64,000 nt of DNA, taken from assembly GCF_004634425.1 (NCBI RefSeq), contig NZ_SBJL01000002.1:124001-188000 (forward strand), given 5' to 3'. The position numbers and the translations under genes were made by a program. Origin of the DNA: Vitreimonas flagellata. GTDB lineage: Bacteria > Pseudomonadota > Alphaproteobacteria > Caulobacterales > Aquidulcibacteraceae. This document shows positions 37,146 to 46,885 of this stretch, in pieces; position 1 is the stretch's first letter, and every line of letters starts with the position of its first letter. The notes beneath the pieces were generated by a model. That model was given only the letters and a program-made list of their open reading frames with translations, did not search any database and was not told the DNA's origin.

Positions 37146-37301
37146 TTTTGGCCTCAAAAACGGACCTTTGAAGGATGCCGACAGTACGCGAGTGGCGTTA
37201 ATGGCCGATTTGGGAACTTGGTGAACGCGTCGATTTAGGTTGCGTCTCGGAACTTTTTGCTATTAATATGATATCACTTTGATGGCATGAGAGGGTATGT
37301 C

Positions 37302-38192
37302 ATGACCGCGAACGCGCTGAGTCACACACAAGAACGCAAGGCCAACACGTCCAACGGCGGCCTGATGCTGCTGGCCACTTTGGTCGTCCTGGTCGCCCTG
37401 ATCTGGATGATTATTGAATTGGTTCAGTACGAGAGTGGCTTCACCACCCTCGGCGTGGTCGTCCTGGCGACGATCTTCCTGCTCCAGATCTGCGGCTTCT
37501 ACACGCTCCAGCCCAACGAGGGCGCGGCCATCACCCTCTTCGGCAATTACAAGGGCACCGACCGCACACCCGGCCTGCGTTGGATGCTGCCCTGGTACAC
37601 GCGCAAGAAGGTCAGCCTGCGCGTGCGCAACGTCACCGGCGAAAAGCTCAAGGTGAACGACAAGCGCGGCAACCCGATCGAGATCGCCGCCGTCGTCGTC
37701 TGGCGCGTCACCGATACGGCGCAGGCGCTGTTCGACGTCGATGATTACCAGACCTTCGTTGATATCCAGATTGAAACGGCCGTCCGCGAAATCGCCTCGC
37801 ACTTTTCTTACGACCACGCCGAACACGACGAGCCGACGCTGCGCGGCGATGCGGATCAGGTCTCGAGCCTATTGCGCGAAAAGCTGCAAGAACGCGTGTC
37901 CGTCGCCGGCGTCGTGATTGACGAAACCAAGCTCAGCCACCTCGCCTACGCGCCGGAAATCGCCTCCGCCATGCTGCGTCGCCAGCAGGCCGAAGCTGTG
38001 CTCGCGGCGCGCCGCTTCATCGTCCAAGGCGCGGTCGAGATGGTGCAGCACGCGCTGGAGCAATTGAGCGAACGCGACATCGTCCGCCTCGACGACGAAC
38101 GCCGCGCCACGATGGTGTCCAACCTGCTGGTCGTGCTCTGCGGCGACCGCGACGCGCAGCCGGTCGTCAACGCCGGCTCGCTCTATCAGTAA
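37302..38192 (+). CDS. SPFH/Band 7 membrane protein
   Basis: A 296-residue prohibitin/stomatin-like protein: two close hydrophobic helices at 22-43 and 51-70, then the SPFH domain (GFYTLQPNEGAAITLFGNYKGTDRTPGLRWMLPW, LRVRNVTGEKLKVNDKRGNPIEIAAVVVWRV) and a charged coiled tail (LSERDIVRLDDERRATMVSNLLVVLCG). Such proteins scaffold membrane domains and associated proteases. ATG at 37302 follows GAGAGGG. It is followed by a ribbon-helix-helix gene in the same direction. An AT-rich stretch (37258-37285) upstream probably holds the promoter. Confidence 0.88.
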   Translation: MTANALSHTQERKANTSNGGLMLLATLVVLVALIWMIIELVQYESGFTTLGVVVLATIFLLQICGFYTLQPNEGAAITLFGNYKGTDRTPGLRWMLPWYTRKKVSLRVRNVTGEKLKVNDKRGNPIEIAAVVVWRVTDTAQALFDVDDYQTFVDIQIETAVREIASHFSYDHAEHDEPTLRGDADQVSSLLREKLQERVSVAGVVIDETKLSHLAYAPEIASAMLRRQQAEAVLAARRFIVQGAVEMVQHALEQLSERDIVRLDDERRATMVSNLLVVLCGDRDAQPVVNAGSLYQ

Positions 38193-38205
38193 AGCGTAGG
38201 ATTTC

Positions 38206-38230
38206 CGCGCCCTGGCCTTGCCGGGGCGCG
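38206..38230 (+). promoter_or_regulatory. Intergenic hairpin between SPFH and RHH genes
   Basis: CGCGCCCTGG pairs with CCGGGGCGCG (one wobble) around a 5-base loop. It ends five bases before the GGGAG ribosome site of the next gene and lacks a U-tract, so it may stabilise the upstream mRNA or tune translation. Confidence 0.35.
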
Positions 38231-38244
38231 GATGGGAGCATCCT

Positions 38245-38427
38245 GTGCCCACCGAGAGAAAAGCCTTTGCCCTGCGGCTCGATCCCGCACTCCACGACGC
38301 CATCGCGCGCCTGGCGGGCGCTGAATTGCGCAGCGTGAACGCGGAAATCGAGTTTCTGCTACGCGAAGCGTTGCGCGCGCGCGGCGTGAAGCTTGACGCA
38401 AAAGGCGATGAAAACGGCCAAAACTAA
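38245..38427 (+). CDS. Arc/ribbon-helix-helix small protein
   Basis: A 60-residue protein with an Arc-like fold: KAFALRLDPALHDAIARLAG followed by LRSVNAEIEFLLREALRARG. The start is GTG at 38245 with GGGAG 6 bases upstream. It follows the SPFH gene by 52 bases, and such pairs recur in alphaproteobacteria; it may be a regulator of that gene. No toxin gene is adjacent. Confidence 0.75.
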   Translation: MPTERKAFALRLDPALHDAIARLAGAELRSVNAEIEFLLREALRARGVKLDAKGDENGQN

Positions 38428-38437
38428 CGCGGCGGCG

Positions 38438-39415
38438 CTAGACCTGCTCTAATCCATATTGATTGGACCAAGGCTCGCCCTTGCGCAAAAGCAAGATCGC
38501 CGCCGCGATCGCAAAGCAAATCGCCGTCGCGATCACCCAGTGAAACAGGGCTGTTTGGGGCGTCCAGCCCAAACGCGGCTCGCCTTCGATCAAAAGCCAC
38601 GCCAACGCGGCGAGCATTGGCGTCGTCGCCCAAACCGCACTGAGACCCAGATCATGCAGCCGATTGGCGATCGCGCAGAACGCACCCCGGAACAGCACAA
38701 ACCAGCCAAACAGAGCGAACGCGATGCGGACGTCCTGCTCAAGTCGCAAAAAGCCGCCGAGGATGAACGGCAGTGGAAACCAAACCTGCGACGCGATCGC
38801 CAACACGCCCATCACAGCCAGGAAGTGTCGCTGCCCGATGCGATGATGCGGGCTCGTCAGCACATCCATGATCCGGCCGCTGTCGAGCGGTTCGCTCGCC
38901 GTGGAGGACGGAAGGCTCAGATTGAGGTTCAGGACGGGCGCGCGCGGCGGTGGTGCTTCAGGCGCAGGCGCAGGCGCCGGCGTCACGTCTGGGCGCGACT
39001 TGTCGGGCTCGAACGCCGTGATGAGCACGTAGAGTGCGCACATCACCAGCGATGGCGCGACAAACCCGGCGGCGACCATCAACGCGGCGGGACCGGCCGG
39101 CGCACCGGTCGCATCCAGAACCGATGTCGGTATGTTGGTCAGCAATGACATGAGGGCCGCCGCGAGTGGGATCGCAATCGCGCCGCCCCCCATAAAAACG
39201 CCGCTGCGACCGCTCGGCGGGGCACGCTTTACCACCGCCTCCAATCCGACGAGGCCGAGAATGAGCACCGTCGTGATTGCCGGCAGCCACAACACCAAAA
39301 GGATCAGCGCCTCGAGGGGCCTGATTTGTGGGCTGCCGAACCACAGCCAAATCTCAAGCAAGGCGACAATGTCGCCCGCGAGAACGGCGATCCCGCCGGC
39401 GACACCACGAAACAT
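38438..39415 (-). CDS. DUF805-like polytopic membrane protein
   Basis: A 325-residue protein with about eight hydrophobic helices. The first half has about four of them, then an Ala/Pro-rich linker (about 145-160), a soluble stretch, and a C-terminal DUF805-type part (IANRLHDLGLSAVW, WVIATAICFAIAAAILLLR). Function unknown. ATG at 39415 follows GGGAG; the longer frame to 39475 is not supported. The region 39416-39586 upstream is the divergent promoter area with carB. Confidence 0.75.
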   Translation of the reverse strand: MFRGVAGGIAVLAGDIVALLEIWLWFGSPQIRPLEALILLVLWLPAITTVLILGLVGLEAVVKRAPPSGRSGVFMGGGAIAIPLAAALMSLLTNIPTSVLDATGAPAGPAALMVAAGFVAPSLVMCALYVLITAFEPDKSRPDVTPAPAPAPEAPPPRAPVLNLNLSLPSSTASEPLDSGRIMDVLTSPHHRIGQRHFLAVMGVLAIASQVWFPLPFILGGFLRLEQDVRIAFALFGWFVLFRGAFCAIANRLHDLGLSAVWATTPMLAALAWLLIEGEPRLGWTPQTALFHWVIATAICFAIAAAILLLRKGEPWSNQYGLEQV

Positions 39416-39586
39416 AGAAAGCTCCCAGCTCGGCGCTGCATACCCGATTGCAGTTATCGCCCGGTTAGGTTGCAATCAGAATCGTGGTTTTCAGGCGTTA
39501 GGCTTGCCGCGCCCGGCCCATGCCGTTAAGAGCGCGCGATCCCCTTTCTGGATCGATTCTGACGCCGCAAACGCGGGCGGAGACGC

Positions 39587-42500
39587 ATGCCAAAACGTAC
39601 CGACATCTCCTCGATCCTGATCATCGGCGCGGGGCCGATCATTATCGGCCAGGCGTGCGAGTTCGATTATTCCGGCGTGCAAGCGGTGAAGGTGCTGAAG
39701 GCCGAGGGCTATCGCGTCATCCTCGTCAATTCGAACCCGGCCACGATCATGACCGATCCGGGCCTGGCGCACGCCACCTATATCGAGCCGATCACGCCGG
39801 AGATGGTCGAAAAGATCATCGAGAAGGAAAAGCCGGACGCGATCCTGCCGACGATGGGCGGCCAGACCGCGCTCAATTGCGCGCTGACGCTGGAGCGCAC
39901 CGGCGTCTTGAAGAAGCACGGCGTCGAGATGATCGGCGCCAATGCCGACGTGATCGAGAAGGCCGAGCACCGGATGAAATTCCGCGATGCGATGGACAAG
40001 ATCGGGCTCGAGAGTCCGCGCTCGCGCCTTTGCAACACGATGGACGAAGCGCTCGCCGCACTTGAGCACGTGCAGCTGCCGTCAATCATTCGCCCGTCGC
40101 TGACGCTTGGCGGTTTGGGCGGCGGCGTCGCTTACAATCTGGAGGAGTTCAAGGAAATCGTCGAGCGTGGCTTGGCGGCCTCGCCGATCAGCGAAATTCT
40201 GGTCGAAGAGTCGATCATCGGCTGGAAAGAGTACGAGATGGAAGTCGTCCGCGATAAGGCGGACAATTGCATCATCGTCTGCTCGATCGAAAATATCGAT
40301 CCGATGGGCGTACACACCGGGGACTCGATCACCGTCGCGCCGGCGCTCACGCTGACCGATCGCGAATACCAACGCATGCGCAACGCTTCGATCGCGGTGT
40401 TGCGTGAGATCGGCGTCGAAACCGGCGGTTCTAATGTTCAATTCGCGGTGAACCCACGCGATGGGCGCATGGTCGTCATCGAGATGAACCCGCGCGTGTC
40501 GCGCTCATCGGCGCTTGCGTCGAAGGCCACCGGCTTTCCGATCGCCAAGGTCGCGGCCAAGTGCGCCATCGGCTACACGCTGGACGAAATCGCCAACGAC
40601 ATCACCGGCGGCGCGATGCCCGCCTCGTTCGAGCCGACGATCGATTACGTCGTCACCAAAATTCCGCGCTTCGCGTTTGAGCGCTTTGCCGGCAGCGACA
40701 CGACGCTGACGACGAGCATGAAGAGCGTCGGTGAAGCGATGGCCGTCGGCCGCACCTTCCAAGAGAGCTTGCAAAAAGCGCTGCGTTCGCTCGACACCGG
40801 CTTGGTTGGCCTGGACGAAATTCAGATCGAAGGCGCGAGCGACGAAGACAATGGCCGCGCGGCCGTGCGTGCGCGCTTGGTCACGCCGAAAGCGGATCGT
40901 TTGCTGGTGTGCGCCGAAGCGCTGCGCCGCGGTTTGAGCGTTGAAGAAATTTGCGCGGCGTCGCATTTCGATCCGTGGTTCGTGCGCCAAATCGCCGAAA
41001 TCATCGCGAAGGAAGCCGATATCCGCGCCAACGGTCTGCCGAAAGACGCCGTGAGTTTCCGCGCGCTCAAAGCGCAAGGCTTCTCCGACGCGCGTCTCGC
41101 CAAGCTCACCGGCCAGCGCGAACGCGACGTCCGCGCCGCGCGTCGCAAGCTGGGTGTGCGTCCGCAATTCAAGCGCATCGACAGCTGCGCCGCCGAATTC
41201 CGCGCGACGACGCCGTACATGTATTCCACCTACGAGATCGGCGCCTTCAATCTCAAAGGCGAACAAGCCGCGCCCGATTGTGAAGCTGATCCGAGCGATC
41301 GCAACAAGATCATCATTCTCGGCGGCGGTCCGAACCGCATCGGACAAGGCATCGAGTTCGATTATTGCTGCTGCCACGCCGCATTCGCGTGCGCCGAGAT
41401 CGGCGTTGAATCGATCATGGTCAATTGCAACCCGGAAACAGTGAGCACGGATTACGACACGTCCGACCGCCTTTATTTCGAACCGCTCACTACCGAAGAC
41501 GTGCTGGAAATCGTCGACACGGAAAAAACGCGCGGCACGGTCGAAGGCTTGATCGTGCAATTCGGCGGGCAAACGCCGCTGAAGCTCGCGCAGCCGCTCG
41601 CCGACGAAGGCGCGCCGATCCTTGGCACCAGCGTCGATGCGATTGACCTGGCCGAAGACCGCGATCGCTTCCAGGCCCTGTTGCGCAAGATCGGCCTAAA
41701 GCAACCGGAAAACACCATCGCTGGCTCGCTCGACGCCGCGCGCGCCGCCGCCGGCAAGATCGGCTATCCGGTAATGTTGCGTCCATCTTACGTGCTCGGC
41801 GGGCTCGCCATGCGCATCGTGCACACGGAGGAAGAGCTCGAAGGCTATGTCGCGCAAATCTCGCGCGCCCTCGGCGGCCCGAGCGAACTCGTCGTCAGCG
41901 ATAAGCGTCCGTTGCTCGTGGATCGCTATCTGCGCGACGCGATCGAAGTCGATGTCGACGCCATCTGCGACGGCGAAGAAGTGTTCGTCGCGGGTGTGAT
42001 GGAGCACATCGAAGAAGCGGGCGTGCACTCGGGCGATAGCGCCTGCGCGCTGCCGCCCTATTCGCTGGATAAGAAAATCGTCGACCAGATCGAAGAAGAG
42101 ACCAAGAAACTCGCGCTCGCACTTGATGTGCGCGGCCTGATCAACATTCAGTTCGCGATCAAGGACGGCGAAATCTTCATTCTCGAAGCCAACCCGCGCG
42201 CCTCGCGCACCGCGCCGTTTGTGGCCAAGGCCATCAATCGCCCGATCGCCGCCGCCGCCGCAAAGGTGATGGCCGGCGTGAAGCTCAGCGAGCTCAAGCT
42301 TGATCGCCCATCCAAGGGCCATGTCGCGGTGAAGGAAGCCGTCTTCCCGTTCGCGCGCTTCCCCGGCGTCGATCCCGTGCTCGGCCCAGAAATGCGTTCG
42401 ACCGGCGAAGTCATGGGTCTCGACGCCAATTTCGCCGCCGCCTTCGCCAAGAGCCAGATTGCGTCGGGCACGGTGCTGCCAACCGAAGGCGCGGTGTTCA

Positions 42501-42880
42501 TCTCGGTGAAGGACAGCGACAAGCCGGCGATCGTCCCGGTCGCGCGCGACCTGATCGCGCTCGGCTTTCGCGTGCTGGCCACCGGCGGCACCGCCGATCG
42601 CCTCAAAGCCGAGGGCCTGGACATCGAGCGCGTGAATAAAGTGGCCGAGGGCCGTCCGCACATCGTCGATGTCATGAAGAATGGCGGCGTGCAGCTTGTC
42701 TTCAACACAACCGAAGGCGCCCAATCCTACCGGGACAGCTATTCGATCCGCCGTACTGCCCTGACGCAGAACATTCCCTATTATACGACTGTGTCGGGCG
42801 CCCGTGCCTCGATCCAGGCCATCCGGCTCTTGAAGACGGGCGCGCCCCTAGGCGTTCGAGCGCTCCAGGCCTATGCTTGA
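39587..42880 (+). CDS. carB: Carbamoyl-phosphate synthase large subunit
   Basis: CarB makes carbamoyl phosphate from bicarbonate, ATP and ammonia delivered by CarA. The 1097-residue protein contains two ATP-grasp halves (for example [19 protein letters not shown] and [20 protein letters not shown]), an oligomerisation domain between them and a C-terminal MGS-like allosteric domain ([21 protein letters not shown]). Length is normal. It is followed by greA, an arrangement common in alphaproteobacteria, and is unlinked to carA (15.8 kb). Confidence 0.98.
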   Translation: MPKRTDISSILIIGAGPIIIGQACEFDYSGVQAVKVLKAEGYRVILVNSNPATIMTDPGLAHATYIEPITPEMVEKIIEKEKPDAILPTMGGQTALNCALTLERTGVLKKHGVEMIGANADVIEKAEHRMKFRDAMDKIGLESPRSRLCNTMDEALAALEHVQLPSIIRPSLTLGGLGGGVAYNLEEFKEIVERGLAASPISEILVEESIIGWKEYEMEVVRDKADNCIIVCSIENIDPMGVHTGDSITVAPALTLTDREYQRMRNASIAVLREIGVETGGSNVQFAVNPRDGRMVVIEMNPRVSRSSALASKATGFPIAKVAAKCAIGYTLDEIANDITGGAMPASFEPTIDYVVTKIPRFAFERFAGSDTTLTTSMKSVGEAMAVGRTFQESLQKALRSLDTGLVGLDEIQIEGASDEDNGRAAVRARLVTPKADRLLVCAEALRRGLSVEEICAASHFDPWFVRQIAEIIAKEADIRANGLPKDAVSFRALKAQGFSDARLAKLTGQRERDVRAARRKLGVRPQFKRIDSCAAEFRATTPYMYSTYEIGAFNLKGEQAAPDCEADPSDRNKIIILGGGPNRIGQGIEFDYCCCHAAFACAEIGVESIMVNCNPETVSTDYDTSDRLYFEPLTTEDVLEIVDTEKTRGTVEGLIVQFGGQTPLKLAQPLADEGAPILGTSVDAIDLAEDRDRFQALLRKIGLKQPENTIAGSLDAARAAAGKIGYPVMLRPSYVLGGLAMRIVHTEEELEGYVAQISRALGGPSELVVSDKRPLLVDRYLRDAIEVDVDAICDGEEVFVAGVMEHIEEAGVHSGDSACALPPYSLDKKIVDQIEEETKKLALALDVRGLINIQFAIKDGEIFILEANPRASRTAPFVAKAINRPIAAAAAKVMAGVKLSELKLDRPSKGHVAVKEAVFPFARFPGVDPVLGPEMRSTGEVMGLDANFAAAFAKSQIASGTVLPTEGAVFISVKDSDKPAIVPVARDLIALGFRVLATGGTADRLKAEGLDIERVNKVAEGRPHIVDVMKNGGVQLVFNTTEGAQSYRDSYSIRRTALTQNIPYYTTVSGARASIQAIRLLKTGAPLGVRALQAYA

Positions 42881-42938
42881 CGTGGGGCCGGAGCGGATAC
42901 AAATTTCCCTTTCCTAGACGGACTAAATACACACACCC

Positions 42939-43412
42939 ATGGAAAAAATTCCAATGACCGCCGAGGGTTATGCTGCCCTCGACGCAGAGCTGAAGCGTCT
43001 TAAGACGGAAGAGCGCCCCTCGGTGATCCAGGCGATCGCGGAAGCGCGCGCCCACGGCGACCTTTCAGAGAACGCCGAATACCACGCCGCGAAAGATCGC
43101 CAGGCGTTCATCGAGACGCGCGTGGCCGAAATCGAGGACAAGATCGCCCGCTCGCAGATCATCGATGTGTCGAAGCTGTCCGGCAAACAGATCAAGTTCG
43201 GCGCGACCGTGAACCTGATCGACGAAGATTCTGGTGCGAAATCAAAGTACAAGATCGTCGGCGAAGACGAGTCCGACGTGAGCCAAGGCAAAATCTCGGT
43301 CACCTCCCCGATCGCGCGTGCGCTCATCGGCAAGGAAGAGGGCGACGTCATCGAGGTCATGGCCCCAGGCGGCGCCAAGTCGTACGAGATCGTCAAGGTG
43401 AAGTACCTCTGA
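42939..43412 (+). CDS. greA: Transcription elongation factor GreA
   Basis: GreA rescues backtracked RNA polymerase by stimulating transcript cleavage. The 157-residue protein has the N-terminal coiled coil ([38 protein letters not shown]) with acidic tip residues, and the C-terminal FKBP-like domain ([36 protein letters not shown]). It lies 58 bases after carB. There is no clear Shine-Dalgarno before ATG 42939; the second ATG at 42954 is less likely. Confidence 0.96.
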   Translation: MEKIPMTAEGYAALDAELKRLKTEERPSVIQAIAEARAHGDLSENAEYHAAKDRQAFIETRVAEIEDKIARSQIIDVSKLSGKQIKFGATVNLIDEDSGAKSKYKIVGEDESDVSQGKISVTSPIARALIGKEEGDVIEVMAPGGAKSYEIVKVKYL

Positions 43413-43437
43413 GCCTGGATCGGGCGGAGCTGGACCG

Positions 43438-44445
43438 ATGAGAAGCGTCGGCTTCCAGCCCGCCGAGCCCATCAAGATTTGGGTCGTCACCGATGGCCGC
43501 GCCGGGATCGAGAACCAGGCGCTGGGCCTCGCGGAAGCCATTGCGCGCCGCGCGCCGACGCTCATCACAACCAAACGCATCGGCCTGCGCACGCCCTGGT
43601 CGTGGTTTCCCCCCGGCTTCGTCCCGGCGCCGCGCCATGCGCTTTCAGTCGGCGCAGATCCTATCGATCCGCCCTGGCCCGATATCTTCGTCGGCTGCGG
43701 CCGCGCTTCGATCCCGTTCGCACTCGGTGTGAAGCAATGGTCGAACGGCAAAACCTTCGTGGTGCAGCTGCAAGATCCGCGTGTGAACCCGCGCGAGTTC
43801 GATGTGGTCGCCCCGCCCGTGCACGATCAGCTCGAAGGCGCGAATGTGCTCTCCACAGTTGGCGCGTGCCATCGCGTGACGCCCGATCGGCTCGATCAAG
43901 CTGTGCTCGACTATCCGCAATCCCTCGATGAATTGCCCGGCCCGCGCTTTGCAGTTTTGATCGGCGGCAAGTCGAAACGTCAGAACATCTCCGCCAAACG
44001 CGCGCGCGAAATTTCTGACGCGCTCGTCAAAGTGCAGCGCGAAACCGGCGGCTCGTTGATGGTGACGCTCTCGCGTCGCACCGGCGATGCCGCGCGCATG
44101 CAATTCCGCACCTATCTCGCACCGCATTGCGCCGTATTCTACGAAACCGAAGGCGTGAACCCGTATTTCGCGATGCTGGGTTCGGCCGACCACATCTTCG
44201 TCACCGCCGACAGCGTGAACATGGCGACCGAAGCGGCCGCGACTGCAAAGCCGATCCACGTACTCGACGTCGATGGCAGCGGCGGCAAACTGGATGGCTT
44301 CCATCGCAGTCTCGCGCGCCGCGGCTGTTCGCGACGCTTCACCGGCGTACTCGAAAGCTGGTCCTACCCGCCGCTCTTGGAAACCGACCGCGTCGCCGCC
44401 GCCGTGCTCACCGCCTGGGCCGCCCGCCAAGGCGCTGCGCGGTAG
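43438..44445 (+). CDS. ELM1-like (GT-type) protein
   Basis: A 335-residue protein of the family that includes plant mitochondrial-fission ELM1 and bacterial relatives. Landmarks are IWVVTDGRAGIENQALGLAEA, VQLQDPRVNPREFDVVAPPVHD, AVLIGGKSKR and the C-terminal FVTADSVNMATEAAATAKPIHVL, which recall glycosyltransferase-B folds. The bacterial role is unknown; an envelope glycan or nucleotide-sugar function is possible. It overlaps acr3 by 38 bases at the 3' end, tail to tail. Confidence 0.8.
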   Translation: MRSVGFQPAEPIKIWVVTDGRAGIENQALGLAEAIARRAPTLITTKRIGLRTPWSWFPPGFVPAPRHALSVGADPIDPPWPDIFVGCGRASIPFALGVKQWSNGKTFVVQLQDPRVNPREFDVVAPPVHDQLEGANVLSTVGACHRVTPDRLDQAVLDYPQSLDELPGPRFAVLIGGKSKRQNISAKRAREISDALVKVQRETGGSLMVTLSRRTGDAARMQFRTYLAPHCAVFYETEGVNPYFAMLGSADHIFVTADSVNMATEAAATAKPIHVLDVDGSGGKLDGFHRSLARRGCSRRFTGVLESWSYPPLLETDRVAAAVLTAWAARQGAAR

Positions 44446-45475
44446 CTTTGCGCGAACCGCGTTCGTACCAAGTCTTGCTGCGGTTCACGATGTAAACGAC
44501 CGACAACATCACAGGCACTTCCACAAGCACACCGACGATTGTAGCAAGCGCAGCGCCCGAGTTGAGACCGAAAAGGCTAATCGCGGCAGCGACTGCCAGT
44601 TCGAAAAAATTGCTAGCGCCTATCAACGCCGATGGCCCCGCAACGCAATGCGCCTCACCGCTCCAGCGATTGAGCAGATAAGCGAGACCGGAATTGAAAT
44701 AGACCTGTATGAGGATCGGCGCCGCAAGAAGTGCGATAATCAAAGGCTGCGCGATGATTTGTTCACCTTGAAAGGCGAACAGCAGCACCAACGTGGCCAA
44801 GAGCGCCATTAGCGACAACGGCTGAAGAATGGCCAAGAGCCGTGAAAGCGCAGGCTCGCCACCCGATCGCAAAGCGAGACGACGCAGCACTTGGCCTATA
44901 ATCACTGGCGCCAAAATATAAAGCGCCACTGAGAGCGCCAAGGTCTCCCAGGGCACGGTGATTGCGGAAAGCCCGAGCAGCAACGCAACGATCGGCGCGA
45001 AGGCCACGATCATTATCGCATCGTTGAGCGCCACTTGGCTCAGCGTGAAGTGCGGTTCGCCCTTGGTGAGATTGGACCAGACAAAGACCATTGCCGTGCA
45101 TGGCGCGGCCGCCAGGATGATCAGCCCCGCGATGTAGGAATTGACCTGATCCGCAGGCAGATAGTCACGAAAAATATGGCCGATGAAGAGCCAACCCAAC
45201 AGCGCCATCGAGAACGGCTTCACCGCCCAGTTGACAAAGAGCGTGACGCCGATGCCGCGCCAGTATTTTCCAACTTCACGCAACGCAGCGAAATCGATTT
45301 TCGCCAACATCGGGATAATCATCAGCCAGATAAGACCAGCCACCGGTATATTCACACGCGCCACTTCAAGCGCCGCGAGTTGCGCAAAAGGTTGCGGAAA
45401 AAGCTGGCCAAGCGCGATGCCCGCCGCCATGCAGCAGCCAACCCAGAGCGTGAGATAGCGCTCAAATATCGACAT
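44408..45475 (-). CDS. acr3: Arsenite efflux transporter Acr3
   Basis: A 355-residue, about ten-span membrane protein of the ACR3/BASS superfamily which pumps arsenite out. The key Cys lies in LAAAPCTAMVFVWSN (helix 4); NDAIMIVAF and ALIGASNFFELAVAAAI are characteristic. It is the last gene of arsR-arsI-arsC-acr3, starting 5 bases after the arsC stop codon. Its final ~13 codons overlap the ELM1-like gene on the other strand. Confidence 0.95.
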   Translation of the reverse strand: MSIFERYLTLWVGCCMAAGIALGQLFPQPFAQLAALEVARVNIPVAGLIWLMIIPMLAKIDFAALREVGKYWRGIGVTLFVNWAVKPFSMALLGWLFIGHIFRDYLPADQVNSYIAGLIILAAAPCTAMVFVWSNLTKGEPHFTLSQVALNDAIMIVAFAPIVALLLGLSAITVPWETLALSVALYILAPVIIGQVLRRLALRSGGEPALSRLLAILQPLSLMALLATLVLLFAFQGEQIIAQPLIIALLAAPILIQVYFNSGLAYLLNRWSGEAHCVAGPSALIGASNFFELAVAAAISLFGLNSGAALATIVGVLVEVPVMLSVVYIVNRSKTWYERGSRKATAQRLGGRPRR

Positions 45476-45480
45476 CGCTT

Positions 45481-45996
45481 CTATGCATCGTCTTGTGACT
45501 TGCCGATGTCGTTGATCCGCTTTTGCAGCGTCATGCGATCGAGGCTCGCGATCGGCAAGTTCACGAAAATCTCGATGCGATTGCTGAGGCGCCCGTACGC
45601 ATCGAGAAACGCCGCCGCGACTTCCGCTTCAGAGCCTTCCACCGCGGGCGGATCAGGCACGCCCCAATGCGCGCTCATCGGCTGACCGGGCCAGATCGGA
45701 CACACTTCGCCGGCCGCATTGTCGCAAACGGTGAAGACGAAATCGAGCGGCGGCGCGCCAGCTTGCGCGAACTCGTCCCAGGATTTCGAGCGAAACTGAT
45801 CGATCTTATAATTGAAGCGCTCCAGCAAATGCAGCGCGTGCGGGTTCACGGCGCCTTTCGGCTGTGAGCCAGCCGAGAAGGCGTTGAACTTGCCCGCGCC
45901 CATACGCTGCAAAATCGCTTCCGCCATGATCGAACGCGCGGAATTACCGGTGCAGAGGAAGAGCACATTGTACGGCCGGTGCGCTTTGGCACTCAT
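45481..45996 (-). CDS. arsC: Arsenate reductase ArsC (LMW protein tyrosine phosphatase type)
   Basis: A 171-residue ArsC of the low-molecular-weight phosphatase class. The phosphate loop is Cys15-Thr-Gly-Asn-Ser-Ala-Arg (VLFLCTGNSARS) and the general-acid segment is WGVPDPPAVEG. This class reduces arsenate with thioredoxin or glutaredoxin, as opposed to the glutaredoxin-only ArsC. It starts with ATG at 45996 (GGAG upstream), overlapping the arsI stop by 4 bases. Confidence 0.93.
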   Translation of the reverse strand: MSAKAHRPYNVLFLCTGNSARSIMAEAILQRMGAGKFNAFSAGSQPKGAVNPHALHLLERFNYKIDQFRSKSWDEFAQAGAPPLDFVFTVCDNAAGEVCPIWPGQPMSAHWGVPDPPAVEGSEAEVAAAFLDAYGRLSNRIEIFVNLPIASLDRMTLQKRINDIGKSQDDA

Positions 45997-46457
45997 CCCG
46001 CGCTCTCCATCTGGCGCGGCGCGCAACACGGCGAAGGTGGTTTGGTCGCTGCATGTGATTCAGGCGCAGCGCCTTCGGCTCCGCCTCCGTAAGTCGTTGC
46101 CTCACCGGTCGTCAGGAATGTCTCCCAGGTGACGCCTTGCGGGTCAGCGATCCAAGTCTTCTCGGACTTGGCGTAGCAACACGTCGTCTCGCCTTCTTCC
46201 AAAGTCGGCCCATCAGCCTGCTTCAAGCGGGCATACACTTCTTGCAACTCGCCCTGGTTCTCCACCTGGATGCCAAGGTGGCGCACGCCGCCCGCGTCCG
46301 GACGATACGAGATCGCGAAATTCACGCGCGGATCGTCGAGCATCCACTTGGCGTAATCCGATTTTTTCACCGTCGGCTCGGCGGCGAACAAATGCGAATA
46401 GAATTGGATCGATTGATCGAGATCGTTCACCCCAACATGCACGTGTAGGCGCTTCAT
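45993..46457 (-). CDS. arsI: ArsI-type VOC protein (C-As lyase/CadI-like)
   Basis: A 154-residue VOC-fold protein beginning KRLHVHVGVNDLDQSIQFYSHLF, with the vicinal Cys93-Cys94 pair (ETTCCYAKSEKTWIADPQG) that binds trivalent arsenicals in ArsI C-As lyases, which demethylate organoarsenicals. The C-terminus carries an additional PSPCCAP motif at 143-147. Whether it acts as lyase or as metal-binding CadI-like protein is uncertain. It overlaps both neighbours in the operon by 4 bases. GAGGAG precedes its ATG. Confidence 0.85.
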   Translation of the reverse strand: MKRLHVHVGVNDLDQSIQFYSHLFAAEPTVKKSDYAKWMLDDPRVNFAISYRPDAGGVRHLGIQVENQGELQEVYARLKQADGPTLEEGETTCCYAKSEKTWIADPQGVTWETFLTTGEATTYGGGAEGAAPESHAATKPPSPCCAPRQMESAG

Positions 46458-46789
46458 GACGCTCTCCTCTTCTTGGATGCGGCTTGCGCAGCCGGGGCGC
46501 ACGACGCGCCGCCGCAGCAATTTTCAGTGAGAAAGCCGACAAGGTCGTTCATCGCGACAAAGTCAGCCGAATAGATCAGCGAACGGCTCTCACGCCGCTG
46601 CAGGATCAGCCCCGCACGCGTCAGATGCGCGAGGTGAAACGAAAGTGACGACGCCGGCAGATCGAGCTTCTCGGCGATCACGCCGGCCGCACGCCCCTCC
46701 GGCCCCGCCTGCACAAGTAAGCGAAACACGGCGAGCCGATGCTCATTGGCAAGCGCACCCAGCGCAGAGACGGCGTCATCAGTTTTCAT
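46454..46789 (-). CDS. arsR: ArsR-family arsenical repressor
   Basis: A 111-residue winged-helix repressor with LANEHRLAVFRLLVQAG and the recognition helix ASSLSFHLAHLTRAGLI, matching the Class of ArsR in ars operons. The C-terminal NCCGGASC cluster is a likely As(III) sensing site. It heads the arsRICacr3 operon and probably binds the inverted repeat at 46790-46813 that touches its start codon. Confidence 0.92.
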   Translation of the reverse strand: MKTDDAVSALGALANEHRLAVFRLLVQAGPEGRAAGVIAEKLDLPASSLSFHLAHLTRAGLILQRRESRSLIYSADFVAMNDLVGFLTENCCGGASCAPAAQAASKKRRAS

Positions 46790-46813
46790 TTCGATATTTC
46801 CAGTATCATCGAA
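46790..46813 (-). promoter_or_regulatory. Candidate ArsR operator
   Basis: TTCGAT and ATCGAA form a perfect 6-bp inverted repeat 12 bases apart, in an AT-rich stretch directly abutting the arsR ATG on its 5' side. Binding here would block initiation of the ars operon. Confidence 0.5.
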
Positions 46814-46885
46814 TTATTGGTCGCGCAAGCGATCTCTGTCAGCGCATGCGTTCAGGCGAATGTGAGATGATTGAGAGGTGCGCCC

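Noticed and set aside
40505-42724. Minus-strand frames antisense to carB
   Set aside because: Shadow frames of a certain gene with no motif or ribosome site.
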